Assembly: GCA_027306855.1 (NCBI GenBank)
Contig: DAHUYZ010000019.1
Span: 1-35,711 of the forward strand
DNA length: 35,711 nt
Direction of reading: 5' to 3'
Source of the DNA: Solirubrobacterales bacterium
GTDB lineage: Bacteria; Actinomycetota; Thermoleophilia; Solirubrobacterales; Solirubrobacteraceae
Of this stretch, positions 1-7,384 are shown in pieces. The position numbers were made by a program, and so were the translations under genes. Position 1 is the first letter of the stretch. Every line of letters begins with the position of its first letter. The notes beneath the pieces are model-generated. The model was given only the letters and a program-made list of their open reading frames with translations. It was not told the origin of the DNA and searched no databases.

Positions 1-1380
1 GGAGCGACGGAGCAGCGGCGAGCCCGCCAGCTCCAAGACGGCGTCCGCAAGCAGAGCGGGGCCAGCCTCGCACAGCAGGCCGGTGACGCGATCCTCGATC
101 AGCGTGAGCGGCCCGCCCTTGGCGACGGCCACGACGGGCAGACCGGACGCCTGAGCCTCGAGGATCACCTGGCCGAAAGTGTCGGTGGAGCTCGGGAACA
201 GGAACACGTCCGCCGAGGCGTACGCCTGTGCCAGTCCATGTCCGCGCAGCCAGCCCAGGAAGGTCGCGTGCTCGCCGAGGCGCTCGCGCAGGCGCTCCTG
301 CTCCGGCCCTTCGCCGGCTAGCACCAAATGCAGGCGAGGGTCGTGCTCGAGTGCGGCCAAGAAAGAGTCGGCCAGCAGCTCGGCGCCCTTCTCGCGCGTT
401 ATTCGTCCTGCGTACATGACGTTGATCCGGCTATGCGGCTCGGTTTCGCGGCCCGTCGCGTCGCGCATCCACCCTTCGCGCAGCTTCGTGGAGCGCAGCG
501 CGGGATCGAAGCGCGAGTCGCCCTCGCTCAGAACCCGCTGGATCATCAGCATCACACGCTGGGGGTCGGGAGCCTCGATGACGGCCGCGTCATCGTGGCC
601 GAGCGAGCGCGCGGCGAGCGCGATCGCCGAGTGCGCCCACTTGGCGGCGCTGCCCTGCCTGCCTTTCGCGGCGACACGGCCGGCTCGCATGTGCGCCAGG
701 AATTCGGCGGGAGTAGTGGCCGGGGGCGCCTCGGTCCATGTGCGGCCGATGTCAATCCCCGCGTGGTCGTCGCTCCCGCCGATGCCGGTGCCGTCGCTCG
801 TCGCGACGTATATGGCCGCCGGGCGGTTTAGCTCGTGCGCGCGCGAGCCGTTGCGCGTCTCCCACACGTCGAAAAGCTCGGCGAGCCGTCGCCGGTGTCG
901 TGCCGTCAGCGGCGTTCCAACTGCGTACCAGGGATGCGCCAACGCGCAGGCGATCTCCCGCTCGTGCAGATAGCCCGCGCACAGCTCGACGTCGTGGCTG
1001 TGCGCCTGCAGCCACCCGTGGTCCTCAGGGTCGATCCCGTAGCAGGGGACGTGCACAGCCTGCGATTCGCCGCGGAAACGGGCGGTCAGCTCCTCGGAGA
1101 CGAACACGTCCGGCCGATCCGCGATCTCCATCACGCCGTCGATCGTGTCGTGGTCTGTGATCGTCACGAAGTCCATCCCGCGGCGCTTGGCGAGCTCGTA
1201 GACCTCCTCGGGAGGCGTGGCGCACTCCGGTAATCCCAGGGTGCGCTGCACGCCGAGCCGCGAGACGGCGGAGGCGCTCGAATGACAGTGCATGTCCACG
1301 CGGGTGGCGCCGTCTCCCCAGACATCGGGGTTTCCCGCGATGGAATCGAACATCTCGGCCTCTCCGGCCAAGCGCGTCAT
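1..1380 (-). CDS. PHP-domain / GT4 glycosyltransferase fusion (3' end outside window)
   Basis: The frame is open from an ATG at 1380 to the left edge, giving 460 residues and continuing outside the window. The N-terminal part is a PHP-type metallohydrolase: DMHCHSSAS at about residues 29-37 and TITDHDTIDG at about 73-82 supply the expected His/Asp metal ligands, and GGSDDHAG follows further on. From about residue 320 the chain becomes a GT4 glycosyltransferase of GT-B fold, with YAGRITREKGAE, a nucleotide-sugar region LVLAGEGPEQERL, and the late acidic motif FLFPSSTDTFGQVILEA. The role is probably transfer of a sugar from an activated donor at the cytoplasmic membrane; donor and acceptor cannot be read. 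A purine-rich AAGGGA precedes the ATG. Domain calls are firm, but the purpose of joining a phosphoesterase-like domain to a transferase is unknown. Confidence 0.85.
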   Translation of the reverse strand, partial: MTRLAGEAEMFDSIAGNPDVWGDGATRVDMHCHSSASAVSRLGVQRTLGLPECATPPEEVYELAKRRGMDFVTITDHDTIDGVMEIADRPDVFVSEELTARFRGESQAVHVPCYGIDPEDHGWLQAHSHDVELCAGYLHEREIACALAHPWYAVGTPLTARHRRRLAELFDVWETRNGSRAHELNRPAAIYVATSDGTGIGGSDDHAGIDIGRTWTEAPPATTPAEFLAHMRAGRVAAKGRQGSAAKWAHSAIALAARSLGHDDAAVIEAPDPQRVMLMIQRVLSEGDSRFDPALRSTKLREGWMRDATGRETEPHSRINVMYAGRITREKGAELLADSFLAALEHDPRLHLVLAGEGPEQERLRERLGEHATFLGWLRGHGLAQAYASADVFLFPSSTDTFGQVILEAQASGLPVVAVAKGGPLTLIEDRVTGLLCEAGPALLADAVLELAGSPLLRRS

Positions 1381-1483
1381 CTGAGTTCCCTTCGGTCCGA
1401 TCGCCTATGGGAGCAGTTTTCTCCGCAAATTGCGGGCTCTTGTGACGAGCCGGGAATCTTTCTGTGAAAGGGGTGTGAACCTC

Positions 1484-2665
1484 CTATGTCGGCGCTCCCA
1501 GCAGAGTCGCCACGACCCCCGCTATTCCGGCGAGGAGCAGCGTGGGCACGACGCCTCTGCGCAGCGCCAGCAGCAAGACGATCGCCGCCGCCAGGATGGC
1601 GTACTGCCACGCCTGGCCGATCGCCGCCGTGAGCGGGATCGCAGAGCCGATGATCGCGCCGACCGCGGCCGGCGCCGTCCCCGCGAGGAACGCCCGCACG
1701 TGCCTGTTCGCGAGCAGCCGCTCAAAGCCCGCGGCTCCAAACAGGACAAACGAGAAGGAAGGCGCGTATGCGACCAGCGATGCGAGCATCGCCGCCGGCA
1801 GTCCACCGGCCGCATATCCCACTGCCGCCACCGTCTGGGTGATTGGGCCAGGGGTGATTTGGCCGAGAGCGACGGCGTTCAAGAACTGGGCATGCGTCAT
1901 CCAGTGATAGGTGTTGACGGCGTCGGCCTGCATCAGCGGCACGATCACAAAGCCACCCCCGAACGCGAGCGCGCCGACCTTGAAGGACGTCCACGCCAAG
2001 GCGCCTATGCCTCCCGTGCCGGCGGTGGCGAGCAGCGCCGTCCGGAACGGACGACGCAACGACCACAGCAGCACGCTTGCTGCGCTCTCGCTCCGGGAGA
2101 TCCTTCGCAGGCCGAGCTCGATCGCGCCGCAGGCGAGCATCACCAGCACGAGCGCCGGACCGAGCGTCGCGGCCGCGGCGCCGCCCGCCACGGCGTAGAC
2201 GACGATGCGCATGCGAGCGCCCGCCTGCGCTCGCCTCCACATCGGCATCGCGATCGTAAAGCCCGCGAGCAGTGCGACCGCCGGCACCGCCGCGCCCGCT
2301 CCGAGCCCCGCGCCACGCACCCACAGCGGCGGCGCCTTCGCCAAGAACAGCGTCGACAAAGCAATCACGAGGATCAGCCCGGGCGCCACGAAGCACAACC
2401 CCCCGACGAGCGCTCCCAACCGCCCCCGCAACCTCCATGCGCAGTAGATCGACAGCTGCGTCGACGCCGGTCCAGGCAGCATGTTGACGGCCGCCAGAGC
2501 CCGCTCGAACTGGCGCTCCTCGATCCACCCTCGATCGGTGACGCACAGCCGGCGAAGCAGCGAGATGTGGACGGCCGGGCCACCGAACCCGGTGCAGCCG
2601 ATCCGACCCCACTCGCGGACGATCTGGGCGAGCGAGGGATCGGCGGGGGTCCTCGAACTCGCCAT
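1484..2665 (-). CDS. chrA: ChrA-family chromate efflux transporter
   Basis: A 393-residue polytopic membrane protein with the two-fold repeat of the long-chain CHR family. The first half carries GCTGFGGPAVHISLL and MLPGPASTQ, and the second half carries ALAFGGGFVIVPLMQ and GQITPGPITQT; these are the paired FGGP and PGP signatures. Members export chromate (some may carry sulfate) across the inner membrane. The start chosen is ATG 2665, because TACGCT at 2680-2675 lies exactly 9 nt before it, the spacing seen at many genes here. An in-frame ATG at 2707 would add 14 residues of low-complexity sequence and lacks such a box. The gene diverges from uppP. No chromate-specific regulator is next to it, so the physiological substrate remains an inference from the family. 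Confidence 0.92.
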   Translation of the reverse strand: MASSRTPADPSLAQIVREWGRIGCTGFGGPAVHISLLRRLCVTDRGWIEERQFERALAAVNMLPGPASTQLSIYCAWRLRGRLGALVGGLCFVAPGLILVIALSTLFLAKAPPLWVRGAGLGAGAAVPAVALLAGFTIAMPMWRRAQAGARMRIVVYAVAGGAAAATLGPALVLVMLACGAIELGLRRISRSESAASVLLWSLRRPFRTALLATAGTGGIGALAWTSFKVGALAFGGGFVIVPLMQADAVNTYHWMTHAQFLNAVALGQITPGPITQTVAAVGYAAGGLPAAMLASLVAYAPSFSFVLFGAAGFERLLANRHVRAFLAGTAPAAVGAIIGSAIPLTAAIGQAWQYAILAAAIVLLLALRRGVVPTLLLAGIAGVVATLLGAPT

Positions 2666-2674
2666 CCTGCCGGG

Positions 2675-2680
2675 AGCGTA
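2675..2680 (-). promoter_or_regulatory. -10 element of chrA, leaderless start
   Basis: TACGCT on the minus strand, 9 nt before ATG 2665. It fits the TAnnnT consensus. The expected transcription start is at or next to the A of the ATG, so no Shine-Dalgarno would be used. Confidence 0.6.
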
Positions 2681-2769
2681 CGTGCTGGCGGGCAGCGGCG
2701 GCGTCATAGGGCGACGATTTGTTCACAACATCGCAACACGCCAAAGACGTCGCGCCCCTCCTGGTCGCG

Positions 2770-2775
2770 TATGCT
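2770..2775 (+). promoter_or_regulatory. -10 element of uppP, probable leaderless start
   Basis: TATGCT ends 10 nt before GTG 2786. It overlaps the alternative ATG at 2771, which argues against that ATG being the start. Confidence 0.45.
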
Positions 2776-2785
2776 GCCCGCCGCC

Positions 2786-3703
2786 GTGACGATCCTCTCC
2801 ATCGCTCCGCTGGCCTCGGCGATCAGCTACTTCCAGGCGATCGTGCTCGGCATCCTGCAGGGCGTGACCGAGCTGTTCCCGATCTCGAGCCTCGGGCATA
2901 CCGTGCTGTTCCCGACCCTGTTCGGCTGGAACGAAGTCGTGAAATTCCAGTCCCAGTCCGAGTCGCCGTGGCTTGCGTTCGTAGTGATGCTGCACGTCGG
3001 TAGCGCGATCGGCCTGCTCATCTACTTCTGGAGCACCTGGGTGGAGATCGTCAAGTCGTTCTTTGCGACGCTTGCCAAGCGTCGCGTCGAGACCTCCACC
3101 GAGCGCCTTGCGTGGCTGATCATCGTCGCGAGCATCCCCGCCGGACTGCTCGGACTCGCTTTCGAGCACCAGCTGCGTACGCTCACCGCCAAGCCCGAAG
3201 TCGCGGCGATCTTCCTGATGGTCAACGGGCTCGTGCTGTTCGCCGCAGAGCGCTACCGCCGCCGGGCGGAGGTGCGCGAACTGGCTGCTCGCGAGGGCCT
3301 GAACCCCGAGGGTGGTCGTCAGCTGGAGACGCTCGAGTATCGCGAGGCGCTGGTCGTAGGGGTCGCCCAGTCGACGGCGCTCATCGCCGGTATCAGCCGA
3401 GACGGCGTCACGATGGGAGCGGGCCTTGCGCGCGGACTCGACCACTCCGACTCCGCCCGCTTCGCCTTTCTGCTCGCCACCCCAATCATCCTCGCCGCCG
3501 GCCTGTTCAAGATGCCCGACCTGCTCGGACACCTCGGCAACGGCATCCGCGGCCAGGCGGTCGTCGCCTGCGTCACCGCGGCGATCACGGCCGTCTTCAC
3601 GGTCGCCTTCCTCGTTCGCTGGTTCAAGACGAAAACGCTGATGCCGTTCGCGATCTACTGCCTGGCGTTCGGCGGCTTCATGGTGCTCTACACGCTGGCA
3701 TGA
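2786..3703 (+). CDS. uppP: Undecaprenyl-diphosphate phosphatase, UppP/BacA family
   Basis: A 305-residue polytopic membrane protein. It would dephosphorylate undecaprenyl diphosphate to recycle the lipid carrier of wall and polysaccharide synthesis. The first signature is ILQGVTELFPISSLGHTV near residues 23-40 and the second is IAGISRDGVTMGAGLARG. Compared with the canonical VEGxTEFLPISSxGH and PGxSRSGxT, the first glutamate is Gln and SRSG is SRDG, while the second Glu and the Arg remain. This looks like a divergent branch rather than a dead enzyme. GTG 2786 is preferred because TATGCT ends 10 nt upstream; ATG 2771 would add five residues. Only 13 nt separate it from the aquaporin gene, so it probably leads an operon with aquaporin and arsC. 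Confidence 0.88.
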   Translation: MTILSIAPLASAISYFQAIVLGILQGVTELFPISSLGHTVLFPTLFGWNEVVKFQSQSESPWLAFVVMLHVGSAIGLLIYFWSTWVEIVKSFFATLAKRRVETSTERLAWLIIVASIPAGLLGLAFEHQLRTLTAKPEVAAIFLMVNGLVLFAAERYRRRAEVRELAAREGLNPEGGRQLETLEYREALVVGVAQSTALIAGISRDGVTMGAGLARGLDHSDSARFAFLLATPIILAAGLFKMPDLLGHLGNGIRGQAVVACVTAAITAVFTVAFLVRWFKTKTLMPFAIYCLAFGGFMVLYTLA

Positions 3704-3716
3704 GCAGTCTGGGTCG

Positions 3717-4448
3717 ATGAAGGGACGACTCGCCTCCGAACGATCAGACCTGGCCCGTCGGGCCGGCGCCGAGGCGCTTGGCGCGTTCGCGCTCGTGTTC
3801 GCGGGCTGCGGCGCGATCGTCACCGATGCCCACACTCATGGAGCGCTCGGCGCTGTCGGGGTGAGCCTCGTGTTCGGGCTGGTGATCCTCGCGGGGATCG
3901 CGGCCCTGGGCCACGTCTCGGGCGCGCATTTCAATCCCGCCGTGACCCTCAGCTTCTTGCTCACGCGCCACCTCCCGAGACGGGACGCGCTCGCCTACGT
4001 GGCTGCGCAGCTGATCGGCGCCGTGCTCGCGGCGCTGTTGTTGTGGGCGATCTGGCCGGGTCAGCCGGCGGACCTGGGCGCCACCGTGCCGAGCATCGCC
4101 GCGGGCCGCGCCTTCGTCGTGGAGGCGGTCATGAGCGGCCTGTTGATGCTCGTGATCCTCAGCGTCGCCACCGACACGCGCGCCGTTGGCGCTCCCGCCG
4201 CGCTTGCGATCGGCGCCACGATCGCGCTCGACGCGCTGTTCGGCGGCCCGCTCACAGGGGCGTCGATGAACCCCGCACGATCGTTTGCGCCCGCGCTCGT
4301 GTCCGGCCAATGGCACGACTTCTGGGTCTACCTCGCCGGCCCCTTCATCGGCGCGCCTCTTGGCGCCCTTGCCTATCAGCTCGTGCGCGGCGAGGCCGCC
4401 GCGCCTGCGATCCCGCCTGCCGCAGTCGAGCTGGAAGAGGTCGTCTGA
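3717..4448 (+). CDS. MIP-family aquaporin / aquaglyceroporin, probably linked to arsenite export
   Basis: A 243-residue channel with six predicted membrane helices and the two half-helix NPA boxes of the MIP family, HFNPAVT at about residues 71-77 and SMNPARS at about 184-190. The Arg following the second NPA supplies the selectivity-filter arginine. Members conduct water, glycerol or neutral metalloid hydroxides such as As(OH)3. The stop codon overlaps the ATG of arsC by one base (TGATG), so the two are translationally coupled. In known aqpS-arsC pairs the reductase makes arsenite, which leaves through the channel. That role is inferred from context; the pore sequence alone does not prove metalloid transport, and plain water or polyol transport remains possible. 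Confidence 0.9.
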   Translation: MKGRLASERSDLARRAGAEALGAFALVFAGCGAIVTDAHTHGALGAVGVSLVFGLVILAGIAALGHVSGAHFNPAVTLSFLLTRHLPRRDALAYVAAQLIGAVLAALLLWAIWPGQPADLGATVPSIAAGRAFVVEAVMSGLLMLVILSVATDTRAVGAPAALAIGATIALDALFGGPLTGASMNPARSFAPALVSGQWHDFWVYLAGPFIGAPLGALAYQLVRGEAAAPAIPPAAVELEEVV

Positions 4449-4843
4449 TGGCGAGCGTGCTGTTCGTGTGCCTGCACAACGCGGGCCGCTCGCAGATGAG
4501 CGCCGCCCTGTTCGAGCGTGAGGCGGCCGGACGCCACTGCGCCCTGTCGGCAGGCACCACGCCGGCGGAGCGTGTCCACCCGGAGGTCGTCGAGGTCATG
4601 CTCGAGCTCGGGATCGATCTTTCGGGGCGCCGTCCACAATTGCTCACGCGCGAGCTCGCCGAGCAGGCCGACGTGGTCGTCACGATGGGCTGCGGCGATG
4701 AGTGCCCCTACATCCCCGGCAAGCGCTACGTCGACTGGGACCTGCCCGACCCGAAGGGCCGTCCGATCGCCGAGGTGCGGGCTACCCGCGAGGAGATAGC
4801 ACGTCGCGTGCGAGCGCTCGTCGAGGAGCTGGACCGTCGGTAA
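4448..4843 (+). CDS. arsC: Arsenate reductase, low-molecular-weight phosphatase type
   Basis: A 131-residue cytoplasmic enzyme that reduces arsenate to arsenite. The N terminus FVCLHNAGRSQMS holds the CX5R anion-binding loop with nucleophile Cys8 and Arg14. Further on, TMGCGDECPYIPGKR provides Cys82 and Cys86, suited to the intramolecular disulfide relay of thioredoxin-coupled ArsC, and DWDLPDPKG contains the Asp-Pro motif of the fold. Length is normal for the family (about 130). The ATG overlaps the aquaporin stop by one base. No ArsR repressor, arsB or acr3 is visible in the window, so the neighbouring channel is the only candidate exit route. A generic protein tyrosine phosphatase is less likely given Cys82/Cys86. 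Confidence 0.92.
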   Translation: MASVLFVCLHNAGRSQMSAALFEREAAGRHCALSAGTTPAERVHPEVVEVMLELGIDLSGRRPQLLTRELAEQADVVVTMGCGDECPYIPGKRYVDWDLPDPKGRPIAEVRATREEIARRVRALVEELDRR

Positions 4844-4922
4844 CCGGACCGTCGCGTCAGGGCAACCGGCCGCACCCACGTCCACGCTACGCCTGTCCTC
4901 GACTACCCCAGCTGCACCCGCA

Positions 4923-4951
4923 TTGTGTCGGGCGCTCTTCGCTCTTAGAAT
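4923..4951 (+). promoter_or_regulatory. Promoter of mscS, leaderless start
   Basis: TTGTGT (4923-4928) and TAGAAT (4946-4951) are separated by 17 bp. TAGAAT ends 9 nt before GTG 4961. The rest of the 117-bp gap after arsC holds nothing else that I recognise. Confidence 0.6.
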
Positions 4952-4960
4952 CTCGCGACG

Positions 4961-5707
4961 GTGTCCACGCGAAGGCCGCTGCCATCGAAGATGTTCGAGA
5001 CGCGCAGCCAGTCCTGGCGCGAAGCGGGGCTTTTGCGCCAGATCAGTCCGGGCGCGGTGAGGCGCGCGCGCTGGGAGGCGCTTGCGCTCGTGCCGCTGTT
5101 CGTCGGGGTGGTCGTGCTCTACGAACACCGCTACTCGCTGCTCGGCCTCGACTCGCGCGGCAAAGGCGAACTGTCGTGGCTAAACGCTCCGATCGACCTG
5201 ATCACGGTCGTCGTGCTCTTGATACTCGGCTGGGCGATCGCGCGCGATGTCGGTCGCGCTTTCGGGCCGGCACTGTTCAGGCGCATGGAGCCGGCGGCCG
5301 CCGGAACGGTCGGCTTCGTCATCCGTCTGCTCACGATCGCCGTGGCGCTGGTCGTGGCGATGCGGATCGTCGGTGTCTCGCCGCGCACGCTCGCGCTCGG
5401 CGGCGCCTTCACGGCCGTCATCGTCGGGCTGGCCGCCCAGCAGACGCTCGGCAACGTGATCGCCGGCACCGTCCTTTTGAGCGCGCGTCCGTTCAGGGTC
5501 GGGGACCGCGTCCGCCTCTACAGCGGCGCGCTCGGCGGCAAGATCGAGGGGACCGTCGGCTCGCTGGGCTTGCTCTATACGACCGTCGTCACCGAGGAGG
5601 GGTCGCTGATGGTGCCCAACAGCGGCGTGCTCAACGCGGCGGTGCTGGCCCCAGAGTCCTCGATCGGCGACGGGCGCGCAAGCAGCGCGAGTGATCGTGA
5701 CGGATAG
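4961..5707 (+). CDS. MscS-family mechanosensitive channel, C-terminally short
   Basis: A 248-residue protein with three predicted membrane helices followed by the MscS pore helix and beta domain. LALGGAFTAVIVGLAAQQTL (about residues 146-165) is the glycine/alanine-rich TM3, then NVIAG, SARPFRVGDRVRLY and GTVGSLGLLYTTVV with MVPNSGVLNAAV form the beta domain. The channel would release solutes under hypo-osmotic stress. The protein ends about 25 residues after VPNSGVLNAAV, so the alpha/beta domain that builds the cytoplasmic cage in E. coli MscS is missing. No continuation is seen before the next gene at 5721. GTG 4961 is favoured by a TAGAAT box 9 nt upstream; ATG 4991 is the alternative. Confidence 0.88.
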   Translation: MSTRRPLPSKMFETRSQSWREAGLLRQISPGAVRRARWEALALVPLFVGVVVLYEHRYSLLGLDSRGKGELSWLNAPIDLITVVVLLILGWAIARDVGRAFGPALFRRMEPAAAGTVGFVIRLLTIAVALVVAMRIVGVSPRTLALGGAFTAVIVGLAAQQTLGNVIAGTVLLSARPFRVGDRVRLYSGALGGKIEGTVGSLGLLYTTVVTEEGSLMVPNSGVLNAAVLAPESSIGDGRASSASDRDG

Positions 5708-5720
5708 CCGTCGCGCGCGG

Positions 5721-6338
5721 TCAGCTCAACTTGAGCACCGCGTACCAGACGCGCTCGGCGACGATCGTGAGGTGGTCGCCGGTGCGCACCATACGGCGGT
5801 AGAGCTCGCGCTTGCCGGCGACCTCGCGCAGGTCGGGGCTGCCGATCAGCGCCGACATGGAGACGCGGTAGATGTGCTCGATGCGCCGCTGGCTGTGGAT
5901 CGCCTCGTCGGCTGCCCCGGTGGCGAGGTCTCGCTGCGCTCGTGGCGCAAGCGCATCGAGCGCCACGGCGAGGTTGCGCGTTCCCGCCGCGAGCTCGTCC
6001 GCCATGCTGGCGATCGCCGCGTCGGGAGCTGCGTCCATCACTTCCGCCTCGCGCACCATGTCCTTGGCGCGGTTGAGCACGCCGTCCAGGCCCTGTGAGA
6101 GCTCGAACAGGTCCTCCGGCTCCAGAGGCGTCGTGAACGCCTGGGTGAGCGCCGTGCGCAGCTCTCGCTTGCGCTCGTCGGCAAGATGCTCGCAGTCGCG
6201 CACCCGGTCGGCGGCGCCCCGCTCGCCGTGCGCCCAGGCCGCCAGCGCCTGCATGCCCTCGACCGTGATCTGTGCCTGTGCTCGCAACAGCCCCAGCAGA
6301 TCGGGGGACCGGGGCAAGAACCAGCGCCGTGTTCTCAT
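5721..6338 (-). CDS. DUF47 / PhoU-like Pit accessory protein
   Basis: A 205-residue, mostly helical, Arg- and Glu-rich soluble protein of the DUF47 (PhoU-like, formerly Pit accessory) family. Supporting stretches are LLRAQAQITVEGMQAL near the N terminus, LADERKRELRTALTQAF, the helix LFELSQGLDGVLNRAKDMVR, and the C-terminal ELYRRMVRTGDHLTIVAERV. Such proteins are thought to modulate or gate the partner Pit transporter; the biochemistry is poorly known. The ATG at 6338 overlaps the pit stop codon as ATGA, which argues for translational coupling. An in-frame ATG at 6353 is possible but would overlap pit by 19 nt. The gene ends 13 bp from the convergent mscS. Confidence 0.85.
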   Translation of the reverse strand: MRTRRWFLPRSPDLLGLLRAQAQITVEGMQALAAWAHGERGAADRVRDCEHLADERKRELRTALTQAFTTPLEPEDLFELSQGLDGVLNRAKDMVREAEVMDAAPDAAIASMADELAAGTRNLAVALDALAPRAQRDLATGAADEAIHSQRRIEHIYRVSMSALIGSPDLREVAGKRELYRRMVRTGDHLTIVAERVWYAVLKLS

Positions 6339-7339
6339 GCGATTGCGCTCCATGCAGCCAGGGTAATCGCGCCGAACGCGGCTGCGGCCGGGAGCGTAAC
6401 GATCCAGGCGAACACCATCGAACGCACCACCGTCCAGCGAATGTGCATCCAGCGACGGCGTCCGCTGCCCACGCCGACGACCGAGGAGGCCACCACATGC
6501 GTTGTGGACACCGGCGCGCCGGCGTAGGAGGCGGCGAGTATCACCGCGGTCGAGACGCCCTGGCTGGCAAACCCGTCGATCGGCGCCAGATGGACGATCC
6601 TCCGGCCGACCGTGCGGATGATGCGCCAGCCGCCCATCGAGGTGCCGAGCGTGAGCATGCCTGCACAGGCGAGCTTGACCCACAGCGGCACCGCGAATGA
6701 GCGCAGGTGGCCGGTCGCGAGCAGCAGCGTCGCGATCACGCCCATCGCCTTCTGGCCGTCGTTTGTTCCGTGGCTGAACGACAGCGCCGCGGACATCACC
6801 CACTCTGCCGCGAAGATCTGTGTCCTCACACGGCTTCTTGCACGGCGCAGCGCACGCCTCAACGTCCACACCGCGCCTGCTCCGAGCAGGAGTCCGATCA
6901 AGGGCGATACGGCGAGTGCGACGAGCACGCCGGCGACGCCGTAGGGGTGCAGGCCGTGTAGGCCGCCCCAGCGCACGGCATTCGTCCCTGAGTCGGCCAG
7001 CGCCGCGCCGAGGAGCCCGCCCACCAGCGCGTGACCTGAGCTCGAAGGCAGCCCCCACCACCACGTGAGCACGTTCCAAAGCGTTGCGCCCAGCACGCCT
7101 GAGCCGACCACCGCGACCGTGCTCGACGGGGATACCGTGACGATGCCGGCAATCGTGCTCGCCACAGCCGTCCCGAATAGCACCGCTCCGAGCACGTTGA
7201 ACAGCGCCGCCAGCGCGATCCCCTGCCGTGGCCTCGCGCCGCGGGTGGCCACGAGCGTCGCGATCGCGTTCGCGGCGTCGTGAAATCCGTTGGTCAACGC
7301 GAAGGCGAGCGCGCAGGCGATCGCGACGGCAAGCGCCAT
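6335..7339 (-). CDS. pit: Pit-family inorganic phosphate transporter
   Basis: A 334-residue integral membrane protein of the inorganic phosphate transporter (PiT) family, which takes up phosphate with protons or sodium. The family duplication is visible: TNGFHDAANAIATLVATRG near residues 16-34 and SFSHGTNDGQKAMGVIATL in the second half correspond to the two conserved GxNDxxNA-type motifs. About ten hydrophobic helices are evident. It is followed by the coupled DUF47 gene and preceded, 45 nt upstream on the same strand, by a CHAD-domain protein, which makes a phosphate-handling group. GGAG stands about 11 nt before ATG 7339. Confidence 0.93.
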   Translation of the reverse strand: MALAVAIACALAFALTNGFHDAANAIATLVATRGARPRQGIALAALFNVLGAVLFGTAVASTIAGIVTVSPSSTVAVVGSGVLGATLWNVLTWWWGLPSSSGHALVGGLLGAALADSGTNAVRWGGLHGLHPYGVAGVLVALAVSPLIGLLLGAGAVWTLRRALRRARSRVRTQIFAAEWVMSAALSFSHGTNDGQKAMGVIATLLLATGHLRSFAVPLWVKLACAGMLTLGTSMGGWRIIRTVGRRIVHLAPIDGFASQGVSTAVILAASYAGAPVSTTHVVASSVVGVGSGRRRWMHIRWTVVRSMVFAWIVTLPAAAAFGAITLAAWSAIA

Positions 7340-7384
7340 CCGTCAATCATCTCCGATGCGATCGTCGGTGAGCTTCGCCGGCTG

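Noticed and set aside
1430-2770. Long upstream extension of the uppP frame (frame open from 1430)
   Set aside because: It runs antisense through chrA, is Arg/Gln/His-rich with no domain, and precedes the promoter-like TATGCT. High-GC shadow frame.
4831-4854. Direct repeat GGACCGTCG at the arsC 3' end
   Set aside because: Nine bp only, GC-rich, and one copy is inside the arsC coding end; likely chance.
6354-7346. Minus-strand extension of the DUF47 frame across pit
   Set aside because: It overlaps the clear Pit protein in another frame; the ATGA overlap at 6338 gives the natural start.
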